64,000 bases of DNA from contig NC_087064.1 in NCBI RefSeq assembly GCF_963678635.1, positions 79,462,512 through 79,526,511 of the forward strand, written 5' to 3'. How positions within the stretch are numbered: position 1 is the stretch's first letter; every line of letters starts with the position of its first letter. Of this stretch, positions 22,403 through 33,899 are shown in pieces. The translations under genes and the position numbers were made by a program. This DNA comes from Symsagittifera roscoffensis. Lineage: Eukaryota > Xenacoelomorpha > Acoela > Convolutidae. The notes under the pieces were generated by a model. The model was not told the origin of the DNA and did no database searches. It worked only from the letters and a program-made list of their open reading frames with translations.

Positions 22403-22685
22403 TTTCCTTGCGTGCTAAAGAATTCACAACCCATGTATTTTGTTTTGGAATTTATGTTAATTGGCATCGCTTTCGCATATCGTATAAATTTTAGGAAGAC
22501 CCCATTCGTGTTAATCATTCTTTTTGTTTAATTGTACTTATAAGCCTACATAATTGTATCGAAATTTGATTGAAGCTCACCTTCGCCTGCTGCCCATCTG
22601 CACGCTTGTTCCGCCCTTTTTTTACTAGGATGTGTCTTTATCTCCCCTCCGCCCAGTGTAATGATGTGCAAACTGTCTGTTTTAG

Positions 22686-22734
22686 AAACCGACAGAAGCC
22701 TCTGCTGCTAAACTGGCATTCGACACCAACTCAT
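22686..22734 (+). CDS. TTLL5: TTLL5-like tubulin polyglutamylase, exon C (49-base micro-exon)
   Basis: The acceptor is CTGTCTGTTTTAG before AAACCG and the donor GTGAGT at 22735. It enters in phase 0, matching exon B, and leaves in phase 1, matching exon D. It encodes KPTEASAAKLAFDTNS. This resembles a short segment in the vertebrate TTLL5 tail, remembered as SAEKEAKLVYSNS, in the right order between the NKSAS motif and the Ser-rich region. The exon is too short to be found by open-frame search, and the 17.5-kb intron before it makes it easy to miss. Confidence 0.75.
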
Positions 22735-23329
22735 GTGAGTAATTCATATCTTCTCACTCATGTCTATTTGATTAATCAATTTAAAAGTTCATTCATCTAT
22801 TAATTTTAGAAAACTAATCCAAGAAAAATTCGATTAAAAAACTTTTCATTTAAACTATAACAATTTGAAAAAGAAATTTTGTACAATAGAGGCTTGAAAT
22901 TATATCTGTTGAATGCAATTTGTGAGTACATTTTTAATGGTGTGCACTACTGTTTGGAACTGGTATGATAATCAGAATCTCACGTAGTGAGTATTCTCAG
23001 CAGTAACATCACTTATGAATCTTAAAATTCTTTTTCATTTTTGCTCTTCAGTGACGAACAAGAAAATGGTACGCAAAATTGTACTACGCCTATGTTTCAA
23101 AATGGGATCTAAAGTAAATATCTGTTGATGCGTTTTGCTGTTCGCAGATTTTTTTTGCGAAAAAAAACGAATATACGAGCTGAGATGTCATTTTTTGGAC
23201 TTCACACTTTTGAAGCGTTTTCTCTATTTAAATTTTTTTGTTTGATTTTAATCATAGTCATTCATTTTTGTATCGCAAGTGCTTCGCCTTTGTGTATAAC
23301 TTTTTTTTGCTGGTGATTTTTTCTTTTGT

Positions 23330-23650
23330 TTTTTTTTCATGAAGAATATGACTATTTTGTTCACGCTCAAATTTGATTTTTCGCGGTTTGGCTTCTGATT
23401 TTTTCATTCGGTTCATTTCTTTTGTTAAAAGGAAGGTGAATTCCTTTATCGAACAGAGCAAAAGTGTTAAGTCAGAAAAACGTGATCGATTTCTAGCTTC
23501 GAAAATGGAATTTACTTTTGAGATTTCCCAGCGAAATGAAAATTTTACTTGGTGATCCAGTTTTCTCAAATTGGGTTAATTTCATCAACAAAACTTCAAT
23601 CATAAATTGTTCTAGAAATTCCAAGAGTTTTCAGGGCATACATTTTTGTT
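23330..23650 (+). repeat. Rep-A dispersed repeat, 5' truncated copy
   Basis: It runs from the TTTTTCGCGGTTTGGCTTC block through TTTATCGAACAGAGCAAAAG and CGTGATCGATTTCTAGC to TTGTTCTAGAAATTCC. The 3' end block reappears at about 24180-24250, so a Rep-E copy seems to be inserted in it. Confidence 0.7.
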
Positions 23651-24130
23651 CCGACTTTTGATACGAAAGTAACGGAATATTTGTGCTCGGGGTGGGTTTT
23701 TTTTTCTTCAGACAAATTTCGACTTTTTAACTAGCAGTTTTTGACGGATTTTTTTATATCATTCGAAAGTTATTGTTGTCCTGAGCTTGAATTTGAAAAA
23801 ATAATTTACCTTTGATCATTTTTCGTAAAGTTATGGGGGTTTGAAGATTGCCATTTTGGCAAGTTTGGGACAATTAACGCGCGATCAATTTCGCGCTATT
23901 AACGCGTAAGGGAGATTTAATCCGTCTTAGAAATCGTTCCAAATTGGTTCAAGGAAGCTTATATGCCATAATTGATTTGTTAATAGGCGCAAAATCTATC
24001 ACTTTGTACTTAATATGACGTGTGGGGGGATGTTTTTACATAAAATCTCAAATTTTTTCAAAAAAAATTTTTCATTTTTTTTATTCCATTGAAATTTTTC
24101 ATCTTATTAATGCTCCATAGACCTTAAAAG
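23650..24130 (+). repeat. Rep-E long repeat, copy 1
   Basis: About 480 bases are shared with 37735-38205: CGAAAGTAACGGAATATTTG, GACAAATTTCGACTTTTTAAC, CGCGCTATTAACGCGTAAG and GAGATTTAATCCGTC. In this copy it appears inserted into a Rep-A element. No coding capacity is seen. Confidence 0.8.
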
Positions 24131-24489
24131 GCAGTCGGTACTTTCAGGGCTTCGCCCTGATACGAGCAGTCTTGTTTCTTTAAAATTTAAAAGTTTTTTT
24201 TTCTGTTTTCTTGCGTTCATTACTCTTTTCCAACTGTTTGTTGCCTATGTTTCAAATTAATCGGACAAACTGAAGAAAATTGGAAAATTATTGGAAATAC
24301 TTTACACGTAAAATGCCATACTTTGATTTAAGAATCTATTATATATTTAAATGCGGGCTTCACTATCTCGCCATGTTTAAGCATTTTCAACGTATTATTT
24401 TTGCATGTTTAAGCTATATCGTGTATTGCAATGGTTAAGAATTTTTTTCGATTTTCTAATTTGAGTTTAGTGGTTATTTTACCAAGTTT

Positions 24490-25560
24490 AAATTAAGCAG
24501 CCCAATATCGAATTAGGGGTTGCAAATTTTGCCTCCAATTTTGAATGCCCGAATCATTTTAGTTAACGATATAAGACGATTTTTAAGACTTTTAAAAATC
24601 TTAAAATTTCAAATAACAAAATTATTTTAAAAATCTTAAAATTTCAAATAACAAAATTATTTACAAAACTTGAAGTTCTCAACCCTGTAGTTGGGTGCTA
24701 TCGAAGTACTCTAAGGAGTAACAAATCTTGCCTCCAAATATGACTGTTCAAATCTTTGTAGTTTTCGAGATATGACGTTTTTTTGTGAATTTTTTAAAAA
24801 TTTTCAGAAAACTTAAGTTATTATTATTCTTTAAAAATCCGAAATTCCCAATCATGTAGTTAGGTCCTGTCAAAGTACTCCCAAGGATTGCGAATTTTGC
24901 CTCCAAATATCACTGCTCAATTCTTTGTAGTTTTCGAGATGTGACGTTTTTTGTGACTTTTTAAAAATTTTCAGAAAGTTCAAATTAATTATTTTTCAAA
25001 ATTTGAATTTCCCAACTCTATAGTTCGGTGTTGTCAGGGTGCACTAAAGAGTTGCAAATCTTGCCACATGCGACTGCTCAAATGCTTTTAGTTTCCGAGA
25101 TGTGAAGTTTTTCGATTATTTCAAAATTTCTCTAGGAACTTATCTACAAAGAAATTCAAAAAAATTGAAACTACTAACTTGATGAAGATACAATCTTATT
25201 GTCAGCGTACACCCAGGGGTCTCAAATCTTTCCTCTTAAAATGAATGCTCAAATCCTTTTAGTTTCCGAGATAAGACGTTTTTCAATTTTTTTTTTCGGG
25301 AAACTTAGGTTTAAAAAAATTCACAAAATTTTGGATTCCTGACCCTATAGTGGGGTGCTCTCAGGGACTCTCAGTGGTTGCGAATCTGGCTTCCAAATTT
25401 CTCCAGAGACCCTTAAAGTTTTCGAAATGACGCTTTGAAAATGGGAATTTAAAAAAAAATAAAAGTTCGAAATTACCAACCCTGTAATCGGGTGCAGTCA
25501 GAGTACACTAAAAGTTTACAGATGTCGTTTCCAATATATGCGGTTTTTCATGAGTTGTCG
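24490..25560 (+). repeat. Degenerate satellite-like array S1, about seven units of 140-200 bp
   Basis: Each unit has a CTGTAGTTGGGTGCT-like block, a TTGCCTCCAAATATG-like block, then GTTTTCGAGATATGACGTTT and a run of T and A. The second block occurs near 24531, 24730, 24899, 25063, 25231, 25389 and 25526. Units differ strongly, so the array is old. A single unit occurs at 39920-40090. Confidence 0.85.
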
Positions 25561-25739
25561 AAAAATTTCGAAGCACCGAAGGTGCGATAAGCGCTAGTAG
25601 TTTTTAAATGTTTTTTTTGCAACACTTTCCGTATATTTTCCTTAGTTTTTGTTGGGCTAGATAATAGGTTCTATTTTGTAGAATTTGCTCATTTTTTGCT
25701 CCGATTTTTTCGGTTTCATATTTGATTGAATGAAAGGAG

Positions 25740-25911
25740 CCAGACACGCCCCTCTTGTAGGGTAAAAAATTGGGTCCGAATTCTGCAAAATAAATTGCAT
25801 CATATTAGTTCTGTGAAAAATTTAGGCTACTTTTGTTCTGATCTGTTTTTGTCTAACGGTTTTGAAATTTTCAATTCTGTTCGGTTGTCGGGTTAATTTA
25901 AACCAGCACTG
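25740..25911 (+). mobile_element. Half of a Tc1/mariner-like foldback element
   Basis: This matches the right arm of the element at 47444-48165 (TGGGTCCGAATTCTGCAAAA, ATCATATTAGTTCTG, GGTTAATTTAAACCAGCACTG) and ends at CAGCACTG followed by TA. The left arm is missing or worn; a possible trace (AAATTAATCGGACAAAC) lies near 24254, which would put satellite array S1 inside the element. Confidence 0.65.
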
Positions 25912-27234
25912 TATTTAGCTCAAATCATAGAAAAATACAGTCTTCAATTTAAATAAATGTAAATAGCGCGATTTCTTTTTGTCAGATTTCAACTGAGTTG
26001 AAACATAACCCATTGACCCAGTTTTAGCAAATTTGTGAGTTTTGAAAAAAAATCAATTGCAAAAGAATCTAAAATTGTTGTTAGTTGTTATAAAATGGTT
26101 AATAGTTTTGTTTGTGTTTATGAACATCGGCACTTTTATTAATTGAGGCTACCAAGCTCACGAAAAGAACAGTGTTTCTCGAGGAAACATGCGCGGGCTG
26201 CACTGCAAAGAGTGAATTCTCTTCTCGCGATTGAAAACCTGATTGTTTTGACTGTCCTTTAAAGTCTATGATTTAGCCTTTGATTTAAAAGAAATGATTG
26301 CATTTGCTTTTGCAGATTGAATTTGAAAATTTTCACATGCTATGTCGAGTGCAAAATGTTTTTGCGCATCTAGCAACGAATCAATTAGATCGAATGCTTG
26401 TCTCAGTCCAGTTCGGAATAGTATCCGAGCTGAAATGATTTCTGAGCCAAATCGAGTATAAGTATTCCGTTACTTTATTGGAGAGTCAGAATGTAAACAT
26501 ACTCGAACTAGTTGCAATTAATGTTTCCCGAATGTAGCGTGCAATATGTGTCTGTGTTCAGCGTTTCTGAAGCTGTTCATGAGACTGGCTCCAGGTTTGT
26601 GGAAATTTCACTATAGGCTGGTATAGATAGCACAAGGTCATCACAGAAAACGGTAAAACTACAGAAGGAAATAATTGAAGTCTCACTTTCATTGCATGCC
26701 CAGCTGAAATATGATATGCATTGAGTTCAGCTCTCTAGGGTGTCATACTTATTAATTTTTGATAGCTTTTCCAGTCCAAATTTCAAGAAGAGCTCAATTA
26801 ACACTCCGCAAATGAACATGGAAAAGGGACAAGATTTTTTTCCGTAAATAATTTTCTTATGCATTTTTAAGAAATTGCGAAGTTGCTTTATGAACAGACC
26901 TCTGCGACTTAGAGACTGCTTCCCACTTAGCCTAGAGGTAAAGCTTAGCCTCTATGTTAATTTTAAGAGCTTTTCTCAAATATGGTTGGTTTAGTTTTGC
27001 TTAACAAGCCATATGTATAAGTGTTTTGCAATTGAAAGAGCTCTTTGCGATCTCAATGGTTACGTATGTTCTAAGTTCGCAGTTAAATTATATAAAGTAA
27101 CTCTCGATACTGTTTTTACGCTTGCAACAAGCAAGCGTCGTCAAATCGGAATGCAGATTTTTTTCTGGCCAACAATTTTCATTTGCTTGATTCATTTGAC
27201 ACCTCGCCTCATTTAAAATCAAAATGAAGGTTTT

Positions 27235-27385
27235 AATCCGCAGATGTGGCGCAGAGGTAAGGCACATTCCGGCGAATACAAAGGTCCATGATCCCGGCAG
27301 GGCCTGTTTTTCTTGTGAACGGAAATATTTCTGAGTGAAAAATCCTTGGACTTTTGTTTCTGTGCTTTTTTGGTCGAACTAGTTG
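27235..27385 (+). repeat. Rep-B SINE, tRNA-like head variant
   Basis: The head GATGTGGCGCAGAGGTAAGG is a good A-box region; the B-box (TCCATGATCCCGGC) is worn. The body ends TTTTGGTCGAACTAGTTGTC, a variant of the family tail. Confidence 0.6.
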
Positions 27386-27497
27386 TCGCAACACGGAGTC
27401 TGAATATCATTTAAGCATTTTTAATTGTAATTGAAAATCCTTTCATTATGCTCCGGTTATGTGTTATTAATTGCATTCCTTGAAGTTTTGCTGCGTT

Positions 27498-28440
27498 TTA
27501 AGAGTAATGAACGTAAAAAAGGCTGTTATATAGGTCTTGGTGATTTTTGTTTGTTTTTGTTTTTGAGGAAAAAGTCCTAAAATGCTCTTAATAACTACAG
27601 ATGTGTATTCATACGTATTAGCAGGGCATATCAAAATACTATTGCTATTGCAATATATTGCAATATGTATATTGCAATATTCTATTTTGAACAATTATCA
27701 TAAGCAATATATTGATATTTATCCTGCAATATATTGCAATATTTTGCAATACTTAATTTGATTAATAAAGCAGCGTTTAGGTTAAATGCACGTAATTTTC
27801 CAGCCATTTATAATGATTATCGAAAAAGTATGCTGCCTGCTAATCTGCAAATGCAACTTTTTCTTCATTACAATCATAAATTTTGGGACATTAATACCGT
27901 GAAAGAATGTATTGACAAAAATAATTTTAAATAGTTGTTTCCAATTCATTGTTTCTTGCATTTTTCTTCTCGGAAGTATTGCAATATATTGCAATATTAT
28001 ATTGTAAATGTGAAAAAAAAAACAATATTTAATTGCCAAAAAATTCGGAAAGCAATAATATTGCAATAGTATTTTGATATGCCCTGCGTATTAGTGCATT
28101 GATAAATGCACTTAGTCATGAATGCTCTTTTGAGTTCAATTGAAATTAAATTCATCTGCTGAAAGTTATGTAAATAGCACTCTCCAAATACGAACGTGGA
28201 AATGGCGCGAAAAAAACGAACGACTTCTATTTTTGAAAGTGGAGTTAATTGTTAGATTTCCCAGCGGAATAAAAAGTTGAATCATTGATCCAGTTTTCTC
28301 AGTTTGGGTTAATTTTATCAAAAATGTGTCAGTCATAAAAATTATAGATTCGATTTTTTCAAAAATACTTCAGTTGTTTTTTTTTTTCAGTTCGCTTATT
28401 GACCTTTTTTCAACTGTCTGTTGGCTCTGTTACTTTGTTT
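27498..28440 (+). repeat. Rep-A dispersed repeat split by a hAT MITE
   Basis: The 5' part (AAGAGTAATGAACG, TATAGGTCTTGGTG) runs to 27621. The 3' part resumes at 28095 and continues to CTTTTTTCAACTGTCTGTTG. The intervening sequence is the MITE. Another Rep-A copy follows at once, 28440-28875. Confidence 0.8.
27622..28086. mobile_element. Non-autonomous hAT-type MITE with 24-bp inverted repeats
   Basis: The 465-bp element begins CAGGGCATATCAAAATACTA and ends with the exact reverse complement; 24 bases match perfectly. The 8-bp direct repeat CGTATTAG stands on both sides (27614-27621 and 28087-28094). A CAGGG start with an 8-bp target duplication is the mark of the hAT superfamily. The interior is AT-rich with many GCAATATATTGCAATA units near both ends and has no transposase. 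The short open frames inside it are not genes. Confidence 0.93.
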
Positions 28441-28875
28441 GAATGTAGAAGAATGAAGTGATGTTCACTTATATAGGTCTTCATGATTTTTTTTTACTTT
28501 TTCAGGAAAAATTCTTTAATTGCTTTAAAGAACTGTGTTGGTGCATTTATGAATGCATTTAGGTACGTGGGCAGTTTTTGAGTTAATTTCAGATCTCTCC
28601 AATTACGAAAAAGGAAATGGCGCTGAAAACGTGAACGACTTCTTTAATATTAAGATTTCCCAGTGGAGTTAATAAATCACCCATTGATCCAGTTGTCTCA
28701 AATTGAGTTAGTTAATCTTATTTTTAAAAAAATGTCAATCATAAATTCATCTTGAATTTCAAAGAGGGTGAAGACCATAGATTTTGTTGTTGAAAATCGA
28801 AAGCTGAAATTTTTTCAAAAAATAAGTCAATAGTTCCTTTCTTACACTTTTTAACCATTTGTTGTCTATAGTTTA
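28440..28875 (+). repeat. Rep-A dispersed repeat, copy directly before TTLL5 exon D
   Basis: The order is GAATGAAGTGATGTTCACTT, ATATAGGTCTTCATG, T run, CAGGAAAAATTC, GAAAACGTGAACGACTTC, TTGATCCAGTTGTCTC. It ends about 240 bases before the exon. Confidence 0.7.
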
Positions 28876-29117
28876 AGTTTGTCAATTCTTTATTTGAGTT
28901 TGCCAAGGCTAGATGTTAAGTTTTTTTTATGAATCATAAGGGCTAGAATGGCTAGATTGTATCTATTACAGTATTATTTTGATTCTTTTTTGAAAACTAG
29001 GAAATATGTCACATTAATCTATGATTCTGGTACATAAATTTATGTCAGATGTTTTTCAAGTGTCTATCGTTTAAAATGAGCAATTTTCAAAATAAGTTTC
29101 TCTTTCGTTCATTGTAG

Positions 29118-29528
29118 CTGGAGCTGCTGGCTCCTCATTCTCATCCCCCTACCGCAATTCTCGGCTGGCGGAGAGACCGGGCGGCAGTGGCAGTCGTCAC
29201 TATCGACAACATAGACCCAACTACTCCCCTATTGGCCAAGGAGGCGCCCCCTTCATGCCCAGCAGCAGCTGCAGTCGCTCCCCTTCCGCCTCGCCACACT
29301 CGCGCTCTAGAGAGGACAGAGGAGGTGGCAGTGGAGATGTGTGGAGTCCGTCGGCAAGTGGGGATGCAACAGCCAGTGGGTCTATAAGGACCAGTACTTC
29401 CAGGTCCACAGCAACATCCACCAACATATACTCCTCAGCTCAGTCGCAGTCGGAGGCAAACACCACCCTCACACCCGCCTCTGTGACCAGAAGCAGCATC
29501 ACCAGTAGTAGAAACCACTCGGCGAAAG
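29118..29528 (+). CDS. TTLL5: TTLL5-like tubulin polyglutamylase, exon D
   Basis: The acceptor is TTCATTGTAG before CTGGAGCTG and the donor AAAG before GTAAAT at 29529. Phase 1 in (completing the Ser codon from exon C) and phase 1 out. The 137 codons are rich in Ser, Arg, Gly and Thr: SSFSSPYRNSRLAERP, SCSRSPSASPHSRSREDR, SARS-like runs and TRSSITSSRNHS. There is no folded domain. It sits where vertebrate TTLL5 has its long Ser/Pro-rich disordered tail. The assignment rests on frame, splice phase and position more than on similarity. GC content is far above the surrounding intron. Confidence 0.8.
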
Positions 29529-32500
29529 GTAAATTTACATACAACAAAACTCCTTTTTCCATAACTAGCTCCGAAAAGAAGAAATACTGCTGACGTAACC
29601 AAAAACTCCGAGAGCTCAGATTCCCCAAAATGAGGGTAGAATAATTCAAAGTCAACGAATAAATCGAATACACTTACCTAGCTGTGTGTTCTTTTTTCCG
29701 AAAAGTCCTAGTAGTTGTTGACGCTCAAATTGATCTTTCGATGCTTGATTTATATTTTTTAAGCTGACTTCAAATTAGTTTGCCAATTGGAAGACAACTT
29801 TCGTCTGTAAAAAAAGTGCAAATAGCGCGAAAAATGCGCTGGACTTTTTTCAAAGTGGAAATTTTTATTTTTCTGTAGAAAAAGGCATATTATATACGAT
29901 TTTTGAAATTAAAGGTGATTACACTTGCAGGAGCAAGTGTGTTATAATCGGGAACAAGACTTTCTTCAGTTTCATGTTTTCCAGGTTCACTTCTTTTTTC
30001 ACTTCTTTCAGGCTTTTTATCCCGTTTCCAGTTCCTTCCCTAAGATCTGCGGTCGAGTCTCAGCTGGACCTAGTTTTTTTGTATGTACGCAATTGAATTT
30101 TTTTTCGGTAAGAAAGAATTGTTGAACTTTCGTTTGTCTGCGGATGTTTTGTCGGCTAAGTTGCCACATCAAATTGCAGTTGCAAGTGCAAATGTTCATC
30201 CTAGTTTTAGGGAGCGATTTGAAAGATTTCATCTTTTTCGGCTTAACTAATGTCTGCTCAAAGGTGCCGACTTTGTGGCCACTTATCTGATTTTTTTTGC
30301 GCTATAGGCAATTTTCATTGTTGCAAGTGCTTGTGTTGTTTGTTGTAATTACTGAAAATATTTTTCATAGAATCATATTTTTTGTCTAAACTTGTTTCTA
30401 CTCAAAGACTGTCGGCTTTTTTTCATCGTCTCATGTTTCGTCTTTTGCTAATTTAATATTCAAATGTCTGGAATAATTGCCTAGAATGAACTTCTGTCGA
30501 GACATTGGAAAATATTTATTTTAGTAGACCTAGTTTTTTTTTCAACAATTTTGACTTTTTTCATTTTTTTTCGAGTGCTGAATTTTATCATGTTTTTGTT
30601 GTATCGCCAGTGGTGCGAAGCTCCGCCTCGCCTCTGTGTATAATTTTCTTAGAAGCCTAAAGGTAAGATTGCTTCCCGCATAATTTAATTTTCTTGCGGT
30701 TTTTGTTCATTGACACTTTTCAAAAAGGGTTGAATTCTCCGTTGGCTATGTTAACTCAAATTAACAGTTTTCAGGTGTCAATGAACAAAGTGAAGACGCT
30801 AATTTAGATCAGGTTGATTTTTCTCTAGAAAAATTTGATAATTTTCATCTTTGATTTTTCGCGGTTTGTTTTGATTTTTGATGTTCATTTCAATTTTTGT
30901 TAGATTTGTTTTACTTTCAGTTTTCAAAGGAGATATATATTTTAAGTTTTCAGCGGAACAAATATAAACCTTTCATCCATTTATACCTTGATTCAGTTTT
31001 CAGTTTACTTATTGAAAAGAGTAGATAACATAGAAAGAGGAGATCTTTAAGTTCTTCGTTTTGCCTTACTATTTATACAAGCAAAGCTTGTGTTAAAGGG
31101 TTTAACTCTCTTCCTTTCCAACCTAAGTCGCAAATAGTGTTCGACGCAAATATTGTTGCGACAAAATGTGTTCATTTTGATACTATTATATTACAAATAG
31201 CACTTTAGCTTCAAGGTATCATGGATCTCTAGCGTAGAGGTAGGGAAGGAGACCCGCAACAAAGTAAGAATGTTTTTAATGATTTTTTTCGTATACTAGT
31301 TAAAATGCGTCCGATCTATAAATTGAGGCATGCTAGTTGGTAAATTAGTTGGTAAATCTTGGAGTGCGTTATTTAAGAAGTTTTATTGACTCAATGTTGT
31401 ACTCATTCAGTTTTTCCCCAGTAGCGTTATCGGTCATATTTTGCTTGTGTATGCGAAGCGCAACTTCGCCTCTGCGTTATAGATTAGTTATTGGTACTGT
31501 AGACCAGGTAGTACAAGAGCTTAATGCTGATTTTTTTGGAGGAAAATGTCAGAAAAACTGACCACACTCAAACTTGACATTTCATTGTTTGTCTTTAAAT
31601 TTGTTTGATTGGTCTGCTCTGGGTTGACCCTTTGGCATGACCTCCTAATTGGTCGAGAATAATAAAATTTCCATGTGCGGTACATTGCTTGCAAAGGCGA
31701 AGGTTGCTCCATATATACGGGTCCAACTCGTTGTACTGTATTTCCTCATTCTGCCAACTCAACCGATTTAGATTCCGTTTTTTTTGTTTGCCTCATCGCA
31801 AGAGTCATAGTCGTGTATCTATGACGACAAAGCTCGCGAATGCATTTTTCTGATGTTTTTTCTAGCTCAAGTTTGTAATTAGCTTGAGATCCGTATGTGA
31901 TAAATGGTACCACATAGCCAATATTCTGATATTTTCGCTCTGGTGCTGATTATTGATGAGAAATTTCTTTCCACGAAAAACAAGTACTTTGTTGCCCAAA
32001 TTGCTCTTTTCGCGTTTTTTATTCATAAAAGTTTGTGATTTATACCGATTTCTTTTCGAATATCCTCTGATTTTGCGACATGTTTACAGATAAATTATTG
32101 GTGTTTTTGTAATTGTCTGCATAGCTGTGACCGATTGAAGTCTTATTGTTGTTAATATAATTTATTAGCATTATTGGATCCCTTGGCGAGCTTTGAAAAA
32201 CTCCACTTATGACGAAGTTAAACAAAGATTAATTGGTTGGCATTTTCTCAATATCAAGCATGTCACCTTCTCCCTACGTTCGAAGCTGCGGGGAAAAACT
32301 TTTCATTTAACAGGATAGAAAGATCAGAAATATAGATTTTGCTTGCCCGCAACTCAAAATTAACAGTATTTCGTATCTTTTTTTAAATCTAAACCGCATG
32401 CTTCCTTTGGATCGGGTGAAGCTAGCATGCCAGTAAAGTTCATTATTTTCATACTTCTCAACCATGGCCTGTTTTTGGTGAGGTTCTAAGATGTCGGCGA

Positions 32501-33113
32501 CTCCAGTGTGGAAAACAATTTGGAAAATATTATCGAACAGGTCTTCTTTTGGGTTTCAGTTTTAGCTTCTTTTTTTTTGCTAAAATAATCTAGTCCGGTA
32601 GAATGGTAAATTTTCATAGACTCCTGAAGTATTTGTTAAGGCGACTGAATTTTTGTTTGTTTAGCACTTTTTCCTCAAAATTAGTTAAATCCATTTCAGC
32701 GGAGTTTTTGAATTTAGACTGGGGCAACTCAATTTTTCATTTTATGAAATGCTTGCATTTAGGCAGAACTAATGTGCTTTAAAATATGCGCCGTGGGGGA
32801 GGGGGCGTTATCTAGTTGGGTAACTGAGTTCGATGCTTTGTTATACCCGGTAAATTTGCTTCCAGGAATGATTTCATCCTCACATGCCCTTTTCCACATT
32901 TTTGTTTACGTTGATGTAACCAAAACGGCTAAATGATTGATTTACGAGTGTTTGATTTACATCTTTCTGCTTATTTTGCTTGCGGCATAATGAAGAGTCG
33001 GCGTTTGTTTTTCGTTCTCAATTATTCAAAAACTATGTCTTGCTAGATAATGGTGCACTTTAAGTGTAGGCTGCTCGGTGGGCTACAAGCCAAAATGAGA
33101 TGTTTCGTTGAAG
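29529..33113 (+). other. TTLL5 intron D-E
   Basis: The intron holds Rep-A pieces (29690-29910, 30775-31000), a SINE trace (30040-30180), Rep-C (31072-31195), Rep-D (30600, 31445) and a repeat shared with 38.2 kb (31318-31480). From 31560 to 33040 I recognise no repeat. A small extra exon in this intron cannot be excluded. Confidence 0.55.
31072..31195 (+). repeat. Rep-C dispersed repeat
   Basis: It begins AAGCAAAGCTTGTGTTAAAG and contains CCAACCTAAGTCGCAAATAG and TATTGTTGCGACAAAATGTG. Confidence 0.7.
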
Positions 33114-33626
33114 GGAGTGGGGCTACCACTAGTGGTACGCCAATGAACCGGGGGAAGAAGCCGCGCCCGTTCTCGGCTCAATTGGATGCAGCGGCGAGGA
33201 TCTACTGTGAGAACTTGACGAAGACTATGGTTCCCATAAGTAACAACAGACATCATGGGAGGTCGAACACAGCCTCGTCCAAGTGGTCATCTACTACAAA
33301 TTACAACAACAACAACAACAGCACAAATCGCTCTGAAAGTGGGAGCACAACAATAACAACGAACAAGAGCGAGCAAGCCATCAGTGATGCACTGCAACGT
33401 CTGGCTAAGAGGCATGCCACAAGGCAGTATTCTGCTAACAATGCCAGCTCGGCTCTATTGGGAGGCACATCATCAGCAGACACAGAGGGGGACCAGAACC
33501 ACCAACAGCACAACAGCAAGTCCAATGGGAGTCACGGAGGAAGTGGCCACTTTGCCCCCCACAGATGGGAGAAGGAGGGGCACGAGGAGCTGGATGCACA
33601 TGCATCTGCCTACTCTCACGTCACGG
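33114..33626 (+). CDS. TTLL5: TTLL5-like tubulin polyglutamylase, exon E
   Basis: The frame carries RPFSAQLDAAARIYCENL, then ISDALQRLAKRHATRQYS, then AYSHVTG at the end. Vertebrate TTLL5 has the same order (PFSSFQSAAHIYSQKL, LQRLAEKQAARQYS, YSQATGV), which is strong support. The donor is GTTAGT at 33627, phase 1, matching exon F. The 5' edge is uncertain. The frame is open from 33047, where TCTTGCTAG is the best-looking acceptor but is phase 0 and does not fit exon D. The acceptor TTCGTTGAAG before 33114 fits phase 1, and the protein from there has TTLL5-like composition; the chosen start follows that. An unseen exon between D and E would allow the earlier start. Confidence 0.82.
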
Positions 33627-33899
33627 GTTAGTAGCAATCCATTCTCATCTAAGTTGTAACATTTCTTCATAACGTGTTTTTACACAAGCGAAGTGTAGTG
33701 TATTGTTACGAAGAATTTTTTTTCGAACCTAAGTCGCAAATAAAAGTGCTCATTTGGTGGCACTTTTGGTATATTTCAGTTTAATCAAATTTACGCTTAT
33801 TTAAGCATAAACCATTTAATGGCATATGTTGCTGCTCTATTTTAGGCTAGTGTTAGGACCGGTTCGAAAAAAAACATGGATTATGAAAATGTATGGGAT

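Larger units (their letters stand above)
13417..22685 (+). other. Remainder of the large TTLL5 intron
   Basis: After the nested gene the intron holds only repeats that I can recognise: Rep-B SINEs, Rep-A copies, Rep-D palindromes and the 986-bp tandem duplication. Open frames such as 16767-17069, its copy 17753-18055 and 18184-18537 show no protein similarity and are not supported as genes. The acceptor at the end of the intron is CTGTCTGTTTTAG. Confidence 0.65.
22735..29117 (+). other. TTLL5 intron C-D, repeat-filled
   Basis: This contains Rep-A copies, the long repeat Rep-E (23650-24130), a satellite-like array (24490-25560), half of a foldback element (25740-25911), a SINE (27235-27385) and the hAT MITE (27622-28086). 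The section at 26100-26900 shows none of these repeats and no coding evidence. Confidence 0.65.

Noticed and set aside
24490-25560. A CRISPR-like or regulatory repeat array
   Set aside because: The units are too long and diverged and have no constant repeat-spacer form; this is a eukaryotic satellite-like array.
27734-28066. Open frames on both strands inside the hAT MITE
   Set aside because: The element is only 465 bp and AT-rich, and the frames resemble no transposase.
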